This document shows, piece after piece, positions 28,455 through 37,313 of a stretch of DNA of 64,000 nt. Position 1 is the first letter of the stretch; every line of letters starts with the position of its first letter. Source of the stretch: Gilliamella sp. App4-10. Lineage in GTDB: Bacteria > Pseudomonadota > Gammaproteobacteria > Enterobacterales > Orbaceae. A program made the translations under genes and the position numbers. The stretch lies in contig NZ_LZGS01000001.1 of NCBI RefSeq assembly GCF_001690495.1, forward strand, positions 62,001-126,000, given 5' to 3'. Below the pieces are notes generated by a model. It worked only from the letters and a program-made list of their open reading frames with translations, ran no database searches and was not told the DNA's origin.

Positions 28455-30317
28455 ATGATGGAAACAATCCGAACAGCAGCAAATAATATTGTTGTTAAAA
28501 TTATTTTTGCAATAATTATTGTATGTTTTATTTTCACTGGAGTCGGATTTTTAGGCTTTACTAGTGGTGGTCACAGCGCACGTGATCAGCAACAATACAT
28601 TGCAAAAGTTGATGGTAATGGTATCAGTCGAGCTGAATTTGAAGCCCAAGCTAGAACAGTAACAGCTAATGCTGGAGGTGATAGCTCTTTTATTAAACAG
28701 CTACGTCGTAATGTATTATCTTATCAAATTGATAATTATTTAGCTTATAAATTTTCGCAAAAGATTGGCGTAGCTATTAGTAATGATCAGATTAAAAAGT
28801 TTATCAAGAAACAGAAAGATTTTTTCAAAAATGGTAAATTTGATAATCAAACATACTTAAACCTTCTTGCTGAAAATAATTTTACTCCAGATAGTTATGC
28901 CGAAATTATAAGAACTGTATTACAACAACAACAGGTTATTAGTGCGCTAACAAATAGTAATTTTGTTTTGCCAATTGATTTAGAAATATCTTCACTCAAA
29001 AATCAAACTAGAAATATATATGCTGCCACTGTCAATACCTCGATAAGTGATATTGATGAGGCGAATATAACATTAGAAGACGAACAAAAATATTATAACG
29101 AACATTCAAAAGAGTTTTTCAAAAATGAGCGAGTGAAGGTTAAATATATTGTTATTTCTCAAGATATATTGGCAAAAAATATTAACGTTACTACAGACGA
29201 GGTTAAAAATGAGTATAATAAAAATATTAGAGCTTATTCATATCCTGCCAAGAAAGCTTATAGTGTAATTTTTGTTACTGATAAAGACCAAGCTTATGAT
29301 ATTGCCAAAGATATTTCTTCCGGAGCTGATTTCGAAGATATTGTTAAAACTGTTAACAAAAATAATGATATTTCGCCATATGGTAAGAATGGTTCATTGG
29401 GGTGGTTTGCTGATGATGAATCTTTACCTCAGGTTTTTAAAGATGCTCAGTTGAAAAAAGTAGGAAAAATTTCATCACCAATCACTGTTGATGGTGGTTA
29501 TGTGATAGTAAAATTAGATGGTATACAACCTAAAAAATTTATGAATTTTGATTATGCTAAGCATCAAATTGAGTCAAAACTCACTAAACAAAAAATACAA
29601 CAAGTTTTAGAAAGTGAAGAAAATAAAATTAGAACTGCATTGAGTAATTCCCCTAAGAATATCGAAGAGCTTGCTAACAAAGTTGGACGTGAGGTAATTA
29701 GCACTGATTGGGTATCTTTCAATGATAAGTTTTCAATTGCTACTCATCCTGAAGTTAGAGATGTAATTTTTAGTGAAGAAATGATAGTTGACGGTAAGGT
29801 AACTGATAAAATTTCTGATTTAATACCTGTAGACAGAAATTATGGAAAATATGATTTTGTTGTACAAACAGTTGATTATCGTCCTGAAGGTATAGCGCCA
29901 TTTGATGAAGTTAAAGATGAAATCCATAAAAAGCTTTTTACAAAAATGGCTAATAGCCAATTTAAATCGAGTGTCGATAATATATTGACTCAATTAAATG
30001 AAACTGGAAATGCTAAAAATGTGCAATTTGCAAAAAGATATACTTTGAATCGAAATTCAACAGAATTAGATCAAAAAGTTGTTAATATGGTATTTAATTT
30101 AAATCTTTCAGCAGCAGGCAAACCTATTTATGGTGCGGAATTTTTAGATGATAAAAATGCTTATATTGTTGCACTAACTAAGGTTGATACACCAAAAGAA
30201 TATGAAGATATTTCTTCTGAGTTGTTACCTTTATTCATTAATGATACGCATTATTATCTTGCTACAGATATACGTTCTAAGGCTAAGATTGAAATTATGC
30301 CTGATTCTAATTTGTGA
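28455..30317 (+). CDS. ppiD: Periplasmic folding chaperone PpiD
   Basis: Inner-membrane-anchored SurA-like chaperone at the Sec translocon exit. 620 residues. One membrane helix lies at about 17-36 (FAIIIVCFIFTGVGFLGF), then a SurA-N-like region, and a parvulin domain at about 260-355 with GSLGWFADDESLPQVF and GGYVIVKLDG. E. coli PpiD has 623 residues. In E. coli hupB separates lon and ppiD; here it is absent. Confidence 0.95.
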   Translation: MMETIRTAANNIVVKIIFAIIIVCFIFTGVGFLGFTSGGHSARDQQQYIAKVDGNGISRAEFEAQARTVTANAGGDSSFIKQLRRNVLSYQIDNYLAYKFSQKIGVAISNDQIKKFIKKQKDFFKNGKFDNQTYLNLLAENNFTPDSYAEIIRTVLQQQQVISALTNSNFVLPIDLEISSLKNQTRNIYAATVNTSISDIDEANITLEDEQKYYNEHSKEFFKNERVKVKYIVISQDILAKNINVTTDEVKNEYNKNIRAYSYPAKKAYSVIFVTDKDQAYDIAKDISSGADFEDIVKTVNKNNDISPYGKNGSLGWFADDESLPQVFKDAQLKKVGKISSPITVDGGYVIVKLDGIQPKKFMNFDYAKHQIESKLTKQKIQQVLESEENKIRTALSNSPKNIEELANKVGREVISTDWVSFNDKFSIATHPEVRDVIFSEEMIVDGKVTDKISDLIPVDRNYGKYDFVVQTVDYRPEGIAPFDEVKDEIHKKLFTKMANSQFKSSVDNILTQLNETGNAKNVQFAKRYTLNRNSTELDQKVVNMVFNLNLSAAGKPIYGAEFLDDKNAYIVALTKVDTPKEYEDISSELLPLFINDTHYYLATDIRSKAKIEIMPDSNL

Positions 30318-30352
30318 GTTAACTCCCAAAATAGTGGTAATAATTGAAAAAA

Positions 30353-30378
30353 AGAAAAGTCACTTGAGTGACTTTTCT
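30353..30378 (+). terminator. Terminator after ppiD
   Basis: Twelve-bp stem AGAAAAGTCACT (30353-30364) / AGTGACTTTTCT (30367-30378), then CATTTTTATT. Confidence 0.8.
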
Positions 30379-30470
30379 CATTTTTATTATTCATGAAATT
30401 TTTTTATTTGATTAGGTGAGATAGTTATAAAGCAAATTTACTTGCGTAACTATTTTTAGAGGTTGATCAA

Positions 30471-30782
30471 ATGAAAGTATTTTCACTATTATGTATTTTG
30501 TTATCAAGTTTTATTTTTTCCAACACGAGCTTTGCCGATTCGGCTCCTGCAACGTCAACACCAATTAAACAAGAACAAAAACACATTGTTCAAGTAAATA
30601 TCAATACTGCAACAGCAGAAGAATTATCAAAAATGTTGACTGGGATTGGATCGAATAAAGCTCAGAAGATTATTGATTACCGAGAAAAATTTGGACCCTT
30701 TGTTTCCATCGAGCAGTTAAAAGAAGTTTCAGGTATTGGACAGGCAACACTAGCTAAAAATGCTGGTAAAATAATATTATAA
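30471..30782 (+). CDS. ybaV: ComEA/YbaV family helix-hairpin-helix protein
   Basis: 103 residues. A signal peptide ends near TSFADSAPA, a short polar linker follows, and then come two helix-hairpin-helix motifs: VNINTATAEELSKMLTGIGS and the later VSGIGQATLAKN. This is the ComEA-type DNA-binding fold expected in the periplasm. In naturally competent relatives ComEA pulls in DNA; in E. coli YbaV has no defined role. Follows ppiD as in E. coli. Confidence 0.9.
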   Translation: MKVFSLLCILLSSFIFSNTSFADSAPATSTPIKQEQKHIVQVNINTATAEELSKMLTGIGSNKAQKIIDYREKFGPFVSIEQLKEVSGIGQATLAKNAGKIIL

Positions 30783-30785
30783 TTT

Positions 30786-30819
30786 ATTATTTCCACCAAT
30801 TAATATTGGTGGAAATAAT
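30786..30819. terminator. Bidirectional terminator ybaV/priA
   Basis: Fifteen-bp perfect stem ATTATTTCCACCAAT (30786-30800) / ATTGGTGGAAATAAT (30805-30819), loop TAAT, lying between the convergent ends of ybaV and priA. Confidence 0.85.
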
Positions 30820-30825
30820 ATCGCT

Positions 30826-32994
30826 TTAATTATCAATAGGATCTACATCAATACTCCATCTCACTTTAGACGTTTCACTCCAATTATCGATTGTTATTAA
30901 TAGTTGATCCAATATCTGTTGTAACTGTTGCCTATTTGTATGTTGAAGGAGTAATTGCCAACGATAATATCCTGCTTTCTTTGGTTGATTTGCAGGCATT
31001 GGTCCAAGTTGCCATAAAGCATGATCACAATGCACTTTTAGCCAATCATGTATATGTTTTAAAAATATTGGAGCGTGATGATTATTACGATCTGCAGCAC
31101 GAATTAATGTTTGGTAACTAAATGGTGGTAATTGTGTTTGTTGCCGTTCTTGTAACGTTAGCTTGGCAAAATTTTGATAGCCTTTAGTTAGTAACACATT
31201 AAGTAAAGGGTGATCGGGATGATACGTTTGTAAAATCACTTGCCCTGCTTTAGTTTCACGTCCTGCTCTACCTGATACTTGAGTATAAATTTGAGCAAAT
31301 CGCTCAGTTGCTCGAAAATCACTTGAAAATAGAGCACCATCAACATCGACAATTCCAACTAAAGTTACATCAGGAAAATGATGCCCCTTAGCTAAAATTT
31401 GTGTACCAACTAAAATGTGTGCTCCACCTTGTTGGATACTTTGTAAATAGTTATCTAATGCACCTTTTTTACTCACTGTATCTCGATCAATACGACTAAT
31501 CTTGATATTAGGAAAAAGGTTCTCAAGCTGTTGTTCGAGTTGTTCAGTTCCAAATCCAATTGGCATTAAATGAGTTGAACCACATTTTGGACATTGTTTG
31601 GGAACAGTTCTTGGTGTATCACAATAATGGCAAATTAGTTTGTGTTTTTTTTGATGTAATGTATAAGGTCTATCACAACGAGGGCATTCAGCAATCCAAC
31701 CACAATCATGGCATATTAATAACGGTGAAAAACCTCGACGATTTAAAAATAACATTACCTGATTATTATTGGATAAATGCTTTTTTACTTGTTGAATCAA
31801 TGGTTGAGATAAACCTGCAGTAAGTGCCAATCCTCGCAGATCCAATATCGACTGTTTGGCAAGTCTTGCTTTACCGGCTCTTTCGGTTAATTGTAATAAA
31901 TGGTACTTGTGATTTTGTGCATTATTGAGTGTTTCAAGTGAAGGCGTCGCAGAGCCTAAAACAATAGGAATATTGTCAAATTTAGCTCGAATAATTGCTA
32001 AATCTCGAGCATGATAACGCCAACCTTCTTGTTGTTTATAGGAACTATCATGTTCTTCATCAACAATAATCCCTCCTAAGTCTTTAAATGGAGTAAAAAG
32101 TGATGAGCGAGTGCCAACAACAATAGCATTCTCTCCATTTTTACTTCTTAGCCAAACAGATAGTCTTTCTTTATCAGTTAATCCTGAGTGTAAAATATCA
32201 ATTGGCGCATTAAAACGTTGTTGAAAACGTTTAATTGTTTGTGGTGTTAATCCAATTTCTGGAACTAGCACTAATGCTTGTTTACCAGTAGCTAAAATAT
32301 TAGATAGTATATTTAAGTAAACTTCTGTTTTACCCGAGCCAGTTACTCCTTCCAATAAAAACACCTCAAATTGGTGATTTTTTTTATTGACTGTTTCTAT
32401 GGCATAGGTCTGCTCTTTATTTAACTGAATTGAACTAGTGTTAGTCGAAAAGTTTGTTTGCCATTGAATATTATCTGGTTGGCAGCTTACTTGTTCTATA
32501 AGATTTTTTTTCTGTAATCCGTGATAGGTGGCACTACTTCCATTAGATTCAGAAATAGTATTATTTCTAAATGATGATAATAATAATTTTTGTTTCGGAG
32601 CACGTGATAGCGATTTCAAATCAATATTTTTACCCAGCTCGGTTAATTGCCATTGTTTGAGTTCTTTTTTGACTGCTTCTCTCCCTTGCCGTAATAAAAC
32701 AGGGATAGAATGAAATAAAACTTCACCAATGGGATAATGGTAATAACCAGCAGCCCAGTTTAATAACTGCCAAATAGAAGGGGTAAAAACAGGTTCTGTA
32801 TCAATAATTGTAGTAATAGTTTTTAAATTTTGAATATCAAATTTAGTTTTTTCATCAATACTAACAATAATTCCTATTGTGTGACGTTTGCCGAAAGGAA
32901 CTTTAACTCGCATTCCAATTTGGGCTGGCTTTGTTAATTGATAATCAAATATTTGGTAAAGTGGTACAGGTAAGGCTATATGAGCGATAAGCAT
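30826..32994 (-). CDS. priA: Primosomal replication protein N' (PriA helicase)
   Basis: 3'-5' DNA helicase that recognises stalled forks and reloads DnaB. 722 residues. The N-terminal 3'BD starts with IALPVPLYQIFDYQL. Walker A is GVTGSGKTEVYL and the Walker B/DEAH box is VDEEHDSSYKQ. Eight zinc-binding cysteines occupy about residues 440-485 (CHDCGWIAECPRC ... CHYCDTP ... CPKCG). Helicase motifs V-VI include QVSGRAGR. It is a single gene, divergent from moaC. Confidence 0.97.
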   Translation of the reverse strand: MLIAHIALPVPLYQIFDYQLTKPAQIGMRVKVPFGKRHTIGIIVSIDEKTKFDIQNLKTITTIIDTEPVFTPSIWQLLNWAAGYYHYPIGEVLFHSIPVLLRQGREAVKKELKQWQLTELGKNIDLKSLSRAPKQKLLLSSFRNNTISESNGSSATYHGLQKKNLIEQVSCQPDNIQWQTNFSTNTSSIQLNKEQTYAIETVNKKNHQFEVFLLEGVTGSGKTEVYLNILSNILATGKQALVLVPEIGLTPQTIKRFQQRFNAPIDILHSGLTDKERLSVWLRSKNGENAIVVGTRSSLFTPFKDLGGIIVDEEHDSSYKQQEGWRYHARDLAIIRAKFDNIPIVLGSATPSLETLNNAQNHKYHLLQLTERAGKARLAKQSILDLRGLALTAGLSQPLIQQVKKHLSNNNQVMLFLNRRGFSPLLICHDCGWIAECPRCDRPYTLHQKKHKLICHYCDTPRTVPKQCPKCGSTHLMPIGFGTEQLEQQLENLFPNIKISRIDRDTVSKKGALDNYLQSIQQGGAHILVGTQILAKGHHFPDVTLVGIVDVDGALFSSDFRATERFAQIYTQVSGRAGRETKAGQVILQTYHPDHPLLNVLLTKGYQNFAKLTLQERQQTQLPPFSYQTLIRAADRNNHHAPIFLKHIHDWLKVHCDHALWQLGPMPANQPKKAGYYRWQLLLQHTNRQQLQQILDQLLITIDNWSETSKVRWSIDVDPIDN

Positions 32995-33249
32995 TAAAAA
33001 ATCACAAATATTATAATTAATATAAAGCTATATTGTACGCAGTTTTTACTTAACCTGCAAAAACTATGAATAATAATCTCCTTTTTTCAAAAGGATTACG
33101 GTCTAGTATGTTTTTATTGTTATTAAAAAGTTTTAATTATTGGTCGGTATTTATTACTTTAATAAATTAAACTGAATAGTGGTAACTATTGGTAAAATTT
33201 GCTATCTTGGCTATAAGTTGATAATTTATAAATTGCTAAGGATTAAAAG

Positions 33250-33735
33250 ATGTTTGAGTCATTTTCGCATATTAATCAGCGCGGTGATGCTCATATGATT
33301 GATATTTCAGATAAACAGATAACAACGCGACAAGCAAGTGCTGAATCAATAGTCTTAATGAATGCTAAAACACTGAATATGATTATTGAAGGTAAACATC
33401 ATAAAGGTGATGTTTTTGCAACAGCAAGAATTGCAGGTATTCAAGCTGCTAAGAAAACTTGGGAGCTTATTCCACTTTGTCATCCCCTTTTTTTGAGTAA
33501 AATTGAAATTAACATCGAAACGGATCGAATAAAAAATTGTGTTAGAATTCAATCTTTTTGTCGATTAAACGGGCAAACCGGTGTAGAAATGGAGGCGATG
33601 GTTGCCGCATCGATTGCAGCCTTAACAATCTATGACATGTGCAAAGCCGTTCAAAGAGATATTATAATATCTCAAGTAAGATTATTGTCTAAGAGTGGTG
33701 GTAAGTCAGGTAACTTTGTAGCCGAAAAAGTTTAA
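33250..33735 (+). CDS. moaC: Cyclic pyranopterin monophosphate synthase
   Basis: Second enzyme of molybdenum-cofactor synthesis, rearranging the MoaA product into cPMP. 161 residues. [46 protein letters not shown] and the catalytic [11 protein letters not shown] segment are all conserved. It is followed by moaD and moaE as in E. coli, but moaA and moaB are not upstream; the next gene to the left is priA in the opposite direction. Confidence 0.97.
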   Translation: MFESFSHINQRGDAHMIDISDKQITTRQASAESIVLMNAKTLNMIIEGKHHKGDVFATARIAGIQAAKKTWELIPLCHPLFLSKIEINIETDRIKNCVRIQSFCRLNGQTGVEMEAMVAASIAALTIYDMCKAVQRDIIISQVRLLSKSGGKSGNFVAEKV

Positions 33736-33745
33736 TAGAGATAAG

Positions 33746-33991
33746 ATGAATAAAGTTATTTTTTTTGCTCAAATTAGAGAATTAGTGGGGACTGAGTATA
33801 TTATGTTAGATGCTAATCAACTTTCAGTTTCTTATCTTATTGAACAGTTAAGAGATCGTGGTGATCTATGGTTATTGGCTTTCAAAGAAAGTTCTGTTTT
33901 ATGTGCTGTAAATCAAACATTAGTTGATTTTGATTATATTGTTCAAGATGGCGATGAAATTGCATTTTTCCCTCCTGTGACAGGTGGGTAA
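33746..33991 (+). CDS. moaD: Molybdopterin synthase sulfur-carrier subunit
   Basis: 81-residue ubiquitin-fold protein. It ends in the Gly-Gly tail (PPVTGG) that is thiocarboxylated by MoeB and delivers sulfur to cPMP. The conserved QDGDEIAFFPPVTGG end is unmistakable; the N-terminal part is divergent. It lies 10 bases after moaC and overlaps the ribosome site of moaE. Confidence 0.95.
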   Translation: MNKVIFFAQIRELVGTEYIMLDANQLSVSYLIEQLRDRGDLWLLAFKESSVLCAVNQTLVDFDYIVQDGDEIAFFPPVTGG

Positions 33992-33995
33992 TATT

Positions 33996-34439
33996 ATGGA
34001 GATTATCAAAATCAGCAAAGAGCCTATTAATGTTAATAAGCTAAACGATTGGCTTTCACAATTACCACAAGATGGTGCTGTTGTCTCTTTCATGGGTAAA
34101 GTACGTAGTAATGAAAAACAAACGATAAGCCTCTTTTTAGAACATTATGCTGGAATGACTGAAAAGGTATTAGCCAATATTGTAATCCGAGCTAGAGAGC
34201 GATGGCAATTAAGTCGAGTTGTGTTAATCCATCGGGTAGGAGAAATTAATGCAAATGAACAAATTGTCTTTGTAGGAGTAAGTAGCGCACATCGTTCAGA
34301 TGCGTTTGCAGCTACAGAGTTTATTATGGATATATTAAAGAGCGAAGCACCTTTTTGGAAGAAAGAACGAACGTCTCAAGGAGAAAATTGGGTTCAGGCA
34401 AAAAAAACGGATAAAGAAGCATTGAAAAAATGGTATTAG
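33996..34439 (+). CDS. moaE: Molybdopterin synthase catalytic subunit
   Basis: Large subunit of molybdopterin synthase (MoaD2-MoaE2). 147 residues from ATG 33996, which has AGGTGG (33982-33987) at the right distance; a GTG at 33984 is less likely. GAVVSFMGKVR, LEHYAGMTEKVLA, VLIHRVGEI, VGVSSAHRSDAF and the catalytic Lys region APFWKKE are all present. The gene starts within moaD's end region, so translation is coupled. Confidence 0.96.
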   Translation: MEIIKISKEPINVNKLNDWLSQLPQDGAVVSFMGKVRSNEKQTISLFLEHYAGMTEKVLANIVIRARERWQLSRVVLIHRVGEINANEQIVFVGVSSAHRSDAFAATEFIMDILKSEAPFWKKERTSQGENWVQAKKTDKEALKKWY

Positions 34440-34499
34440 TATTTATTTAGGATATAATAATACCAAGTTATATCATTCTTTTTTAATGAGAGGTAATTA

Positions 34500-35231
34500 A
34501 TGAAAAATTATTCACCTAATGGTTCAATTATTGAACAAACAGGTAGTCGAATTCAAACGTATATGAGCCATGTTTATGGTTGGATGACTGTCGGTTTAGT
34601 CTTAACAGGGATTGTTGCTTGGTTTGCCTCGTCTAGCCCTGCAATGATTCAATTATTGTTTACTTTCAATCCAAGAGGTTATATTTCTCTTAGTGTATTT
34701 TCTTGGATTTTAATTGTAGCCGAATTAGGTTTAGTTTTTTTCTTGTCTGGTATGATCGGGCGTTTGTCAGGTAGTACTGCAACAACATTATTTATGCTTT
34801 ATTCAGCTGTCAGTGGATTAACATTAACTTCTATTTTTATTGTATATTCTCATTCGTCTATTGTTAGTGTATTTTTTATCACGGCAGGCATGTTTGCCGC
34901 ATTAGCTTGTTATGGTTATACTACTAAACGTGATTTGTCTGGTTTTGGTCGTTTTTTATTTATGGGATTAGTGGGTATTGTAATCGCTTCACTAGTTAAT
35001 ATCTTTATGCAAAGTCAACCATTAATGTGGGCAATTACTTATATTGGAGTATTTGTTTTTGCTGGGTTAACAGCTTATGATACGCAAAAACTGAAAGAAT
35101 TAGGTAATCAATTATCACAAGATGATCCTAATATGTTTAGACGATTTGTTATTTTAGGTGCATTAACCCTTTATCTTGATTTTATTAACTTATTTTTAAT
35201 GTTATTAAGAGTTCTTGCAGACCGTCGATAA
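34500..35231 (+). CDS. ybhL: Bax inhibitor-1/YccA family membrane protein (YbhL-like)
   Basis: 243 residues with seven hydrophobic segments. MSHVYGWMTVGLVLTGIVAW, GYTTKRDLSGFGRFLFMGL, YIGVFVFAGLTAYDTQKLKE and LTLYLDFINLFLMLLRVL match E. coli YbhL rather than YccA. ybhL follows moaE in E. coli, so synteny supports the name. The family includes calcium-leak channels and FtsH-linked membrane proteins; the role of YbhL itself is not settled. Confidence 0.92.
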   Translation: MKNYSPNGSIIEQTGSRIQTYMSHVYGWMTVGLVLTGIVAWFASSSPAMIQLLFTFNPRGYISLSVFSWILIVAELGLVFFLSGMIGRLSGSTATTLFMLYSAVSGLTLTSIFIVYSHSSIVSVFFITAGMFAALACYGYTTKRDLSGFGRFLFMGLVGIVIASLVNIFMQSQPLMWAITYIGVFVFAGLTAYDTQKLKELGNQLSQDDPNMFRRFVILGALTLYLDFINLFLMLLRVLADRR

Positions 35232-35252
35232 TTTTATTTAAACTAAGATAAG

Positions 35253-35276
35253 AGGGCTCTAAATTGGGCCCTTTTT
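35253..35276 (+). terminator. Terminator after the YbhL-like gene
   Basis: AGGGCTC (35253-35259) pairs with GGGCCCT (35266-35272), one G-U pair, followed by TTTTG. Confidence 0.75.
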
Positions 35277-35405
35277 GTTAAGATATTATTAGTAATTTAT
35301 TTCCGTAGTGCTAGTTTGTTAAAAAATTTGAGGAAAGCGCTAGGGTTAAGTATAAAATGCTGTAAGATTCTTATATGTAGAGTCAATTATTTAATAGCAG
35401 ATACT

Positions 35406-37238
35406 ATGAAAAAATTATACCTCTTTGTTCTAATTAATATCTTGATTTCATCAGTAATAGCAATTCGTTTCTTCCTTGTCCCTGGAATTGCATTTTATTG
35501 GGTTGGGGTAACATTTTCTGTGCTTGCTGTTTTGGGGCATTTTTTCTCAGCCTATCTATTACTTTTAATTGTTTGTATCCCTTTGCTGTGGTTACAACAA
35601 TCTGTGCGTACTATTATTCTTGCTATACTCTTCAGTTTTTTTCAAATTGGGTTATATGTTGATACTATTGTTTTCCAGCAATACCGTTTCCACATCAATC
35701 AATCTGTTTTATCAATGGTTTTTTCTGGGCAGGTTGTTGACTTTTCGATGTTTACTTACTTTTTAATGTTTGTTCTTATTGTTGCTTCATTTTGTCTTGA
35801 GTATTTTCTTCTTTACTTAATCAACAATAAATTGATTTTACCACATAAAAAATCCAGAATTGTATTGCTATCAACAATCTTTCTTTTTAGCTCATTTTTA
35901 ATTAGTCATATTATGCATATGATTGCCTTTTATTATGCTTATTCGCCTATTATGGTCGTGAAAGAATATATTCCACTTTATCGACCATTTACTTCGAAAA
36001 AAATTATGACTTTTTTTGATGAAAAAGGGCAACGAAAAGTTGTGTATAGTAAGGAGAATAGCAATGCTAGCGTTGATTATCCGAAAAATCCATTGGTAAT
36101 TAATCCAGAAAATAATAAACTTAAAAATATTATGTTTATTGTCTTAGATTCTTGGCGATATGATACGTTTAGTAAAGACGTTTCGCCTAATACATTTCGT
36201 TTTGTTAAGCAAAATAATGGGGTAATTTTTGATAACCATTACTCAACTGGTAATGCAACGCGTACTGGTATTTTTGGGTTGTTTTATGGTATTCCTGGCA
36301 CGTATTGGGATTCATTTTTACGAAATAGTATTCCTTCACTCTTTATCACAACGTTACAGAAAGAAAACTATAATATCGGCATCTTTACTTCAGCTAAAGT
36401 TACCGCTCCAGAATTTGACCGAACAGCATTTGTCACTATCAAAAATTTAAGAATCAGTAGTAAAGATAGTTCAGCATCTAATCGAGATAAACAAATTACG
36501 GATGATTGGCTAGCATGGTATAAAATACGTGATAATTCTAGACCAACATTTTCCTTTTTATTTTATGATGCGCCTCATGCTTATGACTTTCCTGCCGATT
36601 TTGCAGTGAAATTCAAACCTATTGGTGAGCTTAATTATATGACATTGAATAATGATACCGATCCTTTACCAATTTTTAATCGTTACAAACAGAGTGTTTA
36701 TTATGATGATTATTTATTACAAAATGTCTATGATGAACTGACTAAATTAGGTTCGTTAGATGATACAATATTAATTATTACTGGTGATCATGCTCAAGAG
36801 ATGAATGATAATAAACTAGGTTTTTGGGGGCATAATGGTAATTATACGGATGCGCAAACAAAGGTGCCTTTTATTATTATTGGTGGCAGAGAGCTAGAAG
36901 CTCTTAAAAATAATAGTGCAAAAATGACCAGCCATGAAGATGTCATTCCTACTTTAATGAAACATTATTTATATGTGAAAAATGATATAAGCGATTATTC
37001 GACAGGGTATGACTTATTTAATCCTATAACTAATCGTAACTGGCTTTTAATGTCAAATTATAGCTCTTATGCGATTAGGACATCTGATAATATTTATCTT
37101 GTGAATCGATTAGGTATTAGTCATTATATGGATTTACATAATCGTGAGACTGATGAAACACCAAATTATCAATACATTCAAGAAGCGATGAATCATATGC
37201 GTTATTTTTCCCAATCAGGGCAAAAGCTTAAAAAATAG
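35406..37238 (+). CDS. Inner-membrane DUF3413/sulfatase-like protein (LapC/YejM/PbgA family)
   Basis: 610 residues from ATG 35406; a longer frame from TTG 35316 adds 30 residues and cannot be excluded. Five hydrophobic segments occupy about residues 5-180 (DUF3413), followed by a periplasmic alkaline-phosphatase-fold domain. E. coli LapC/YejM senses LPS and restrains LapB-FtsH degradation of LpxC. Matches include YSTGNATRTGIFGLFYGIPG and SDYSTGYDLFNP. Unlike E. coli YejM, this protein keeps a full set of likely metal ligands (VLDSW, NATRT, TGDHAQE, WGHNGNY). Catalytic activity is therefore possible. Assigned by architecture and sequence; exact orthology is not proven. Confidence 0.85.
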   Translation: MKKLYLFVLINILISSVIAIRFFLVPGIAFYWVGVTFSVLAVLGHFFSAYLLLLIVCIPLLWLQQSVRTIILAILFSFFQIGLYVDTIVFQQYRFHINQSVLSMVFSGQVVDFSMFTYFLMFVLIVASFCLEYFLLYLINNKLILPHKKSRIVLLSTIFLFSSFLISHIMHMIAFYYAYSPIMVVKEYIPLYRPFTSKKIMTFFDEKGQRKVVYSKENSNASVDYPKNPLVINPENNKLKNIMFIVLDSWRYDTFSKDVSPNTFRFVKQNNGVIFDNHYSTGNATRTGIFGLFYGIPGTYWDSFLRNSIPSLFITTLQKENYNIGIFTSAKVTAPEFDRTAFVTIKNLRISSKDSSASNRDKQITDDWLAWYKIRDNSRPTFSFLFYDAPHAYDFPADFAVKFKPIGELNYMTLNNDTDPLPIFNRYKQSVYYDDYLLQNVYDELTKLGSLDDTILIITGDHAQEMNDNKLGFWGHNGNYTDAQTKVPFIIIGGRELEALKNNSAKMTSHEDVIPTLMKHYLYVKNDISDYSTGYDLFNPITNRNWLLMSNYSSYAIRTSDNIYLVNRLGISHYMDLHNRETDETPNYQYIQEAMNHMRYFSQSGQKLKK

Positions 37239-37313
37239 AATCAATAAGTTATAAAATTGTTAGGAAAGGAGAATCATTATCTACCCACAAATAGTAGATA
37301 ATGATCAAAGTAT

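Noticed and set aside
32995-33249. Molybdenum-cofactor riboswitch before moaC
   Set aside because: The 255-base gap is AT-rich with no extended conserved helices I recognise.
35316-35405. TTG-initiated extension of the LapC-like protein
   Set aside because: The 30 extra residues follow the terminator of the previous gene closely and show no family similarity, though a start here cannot be fully excluded.
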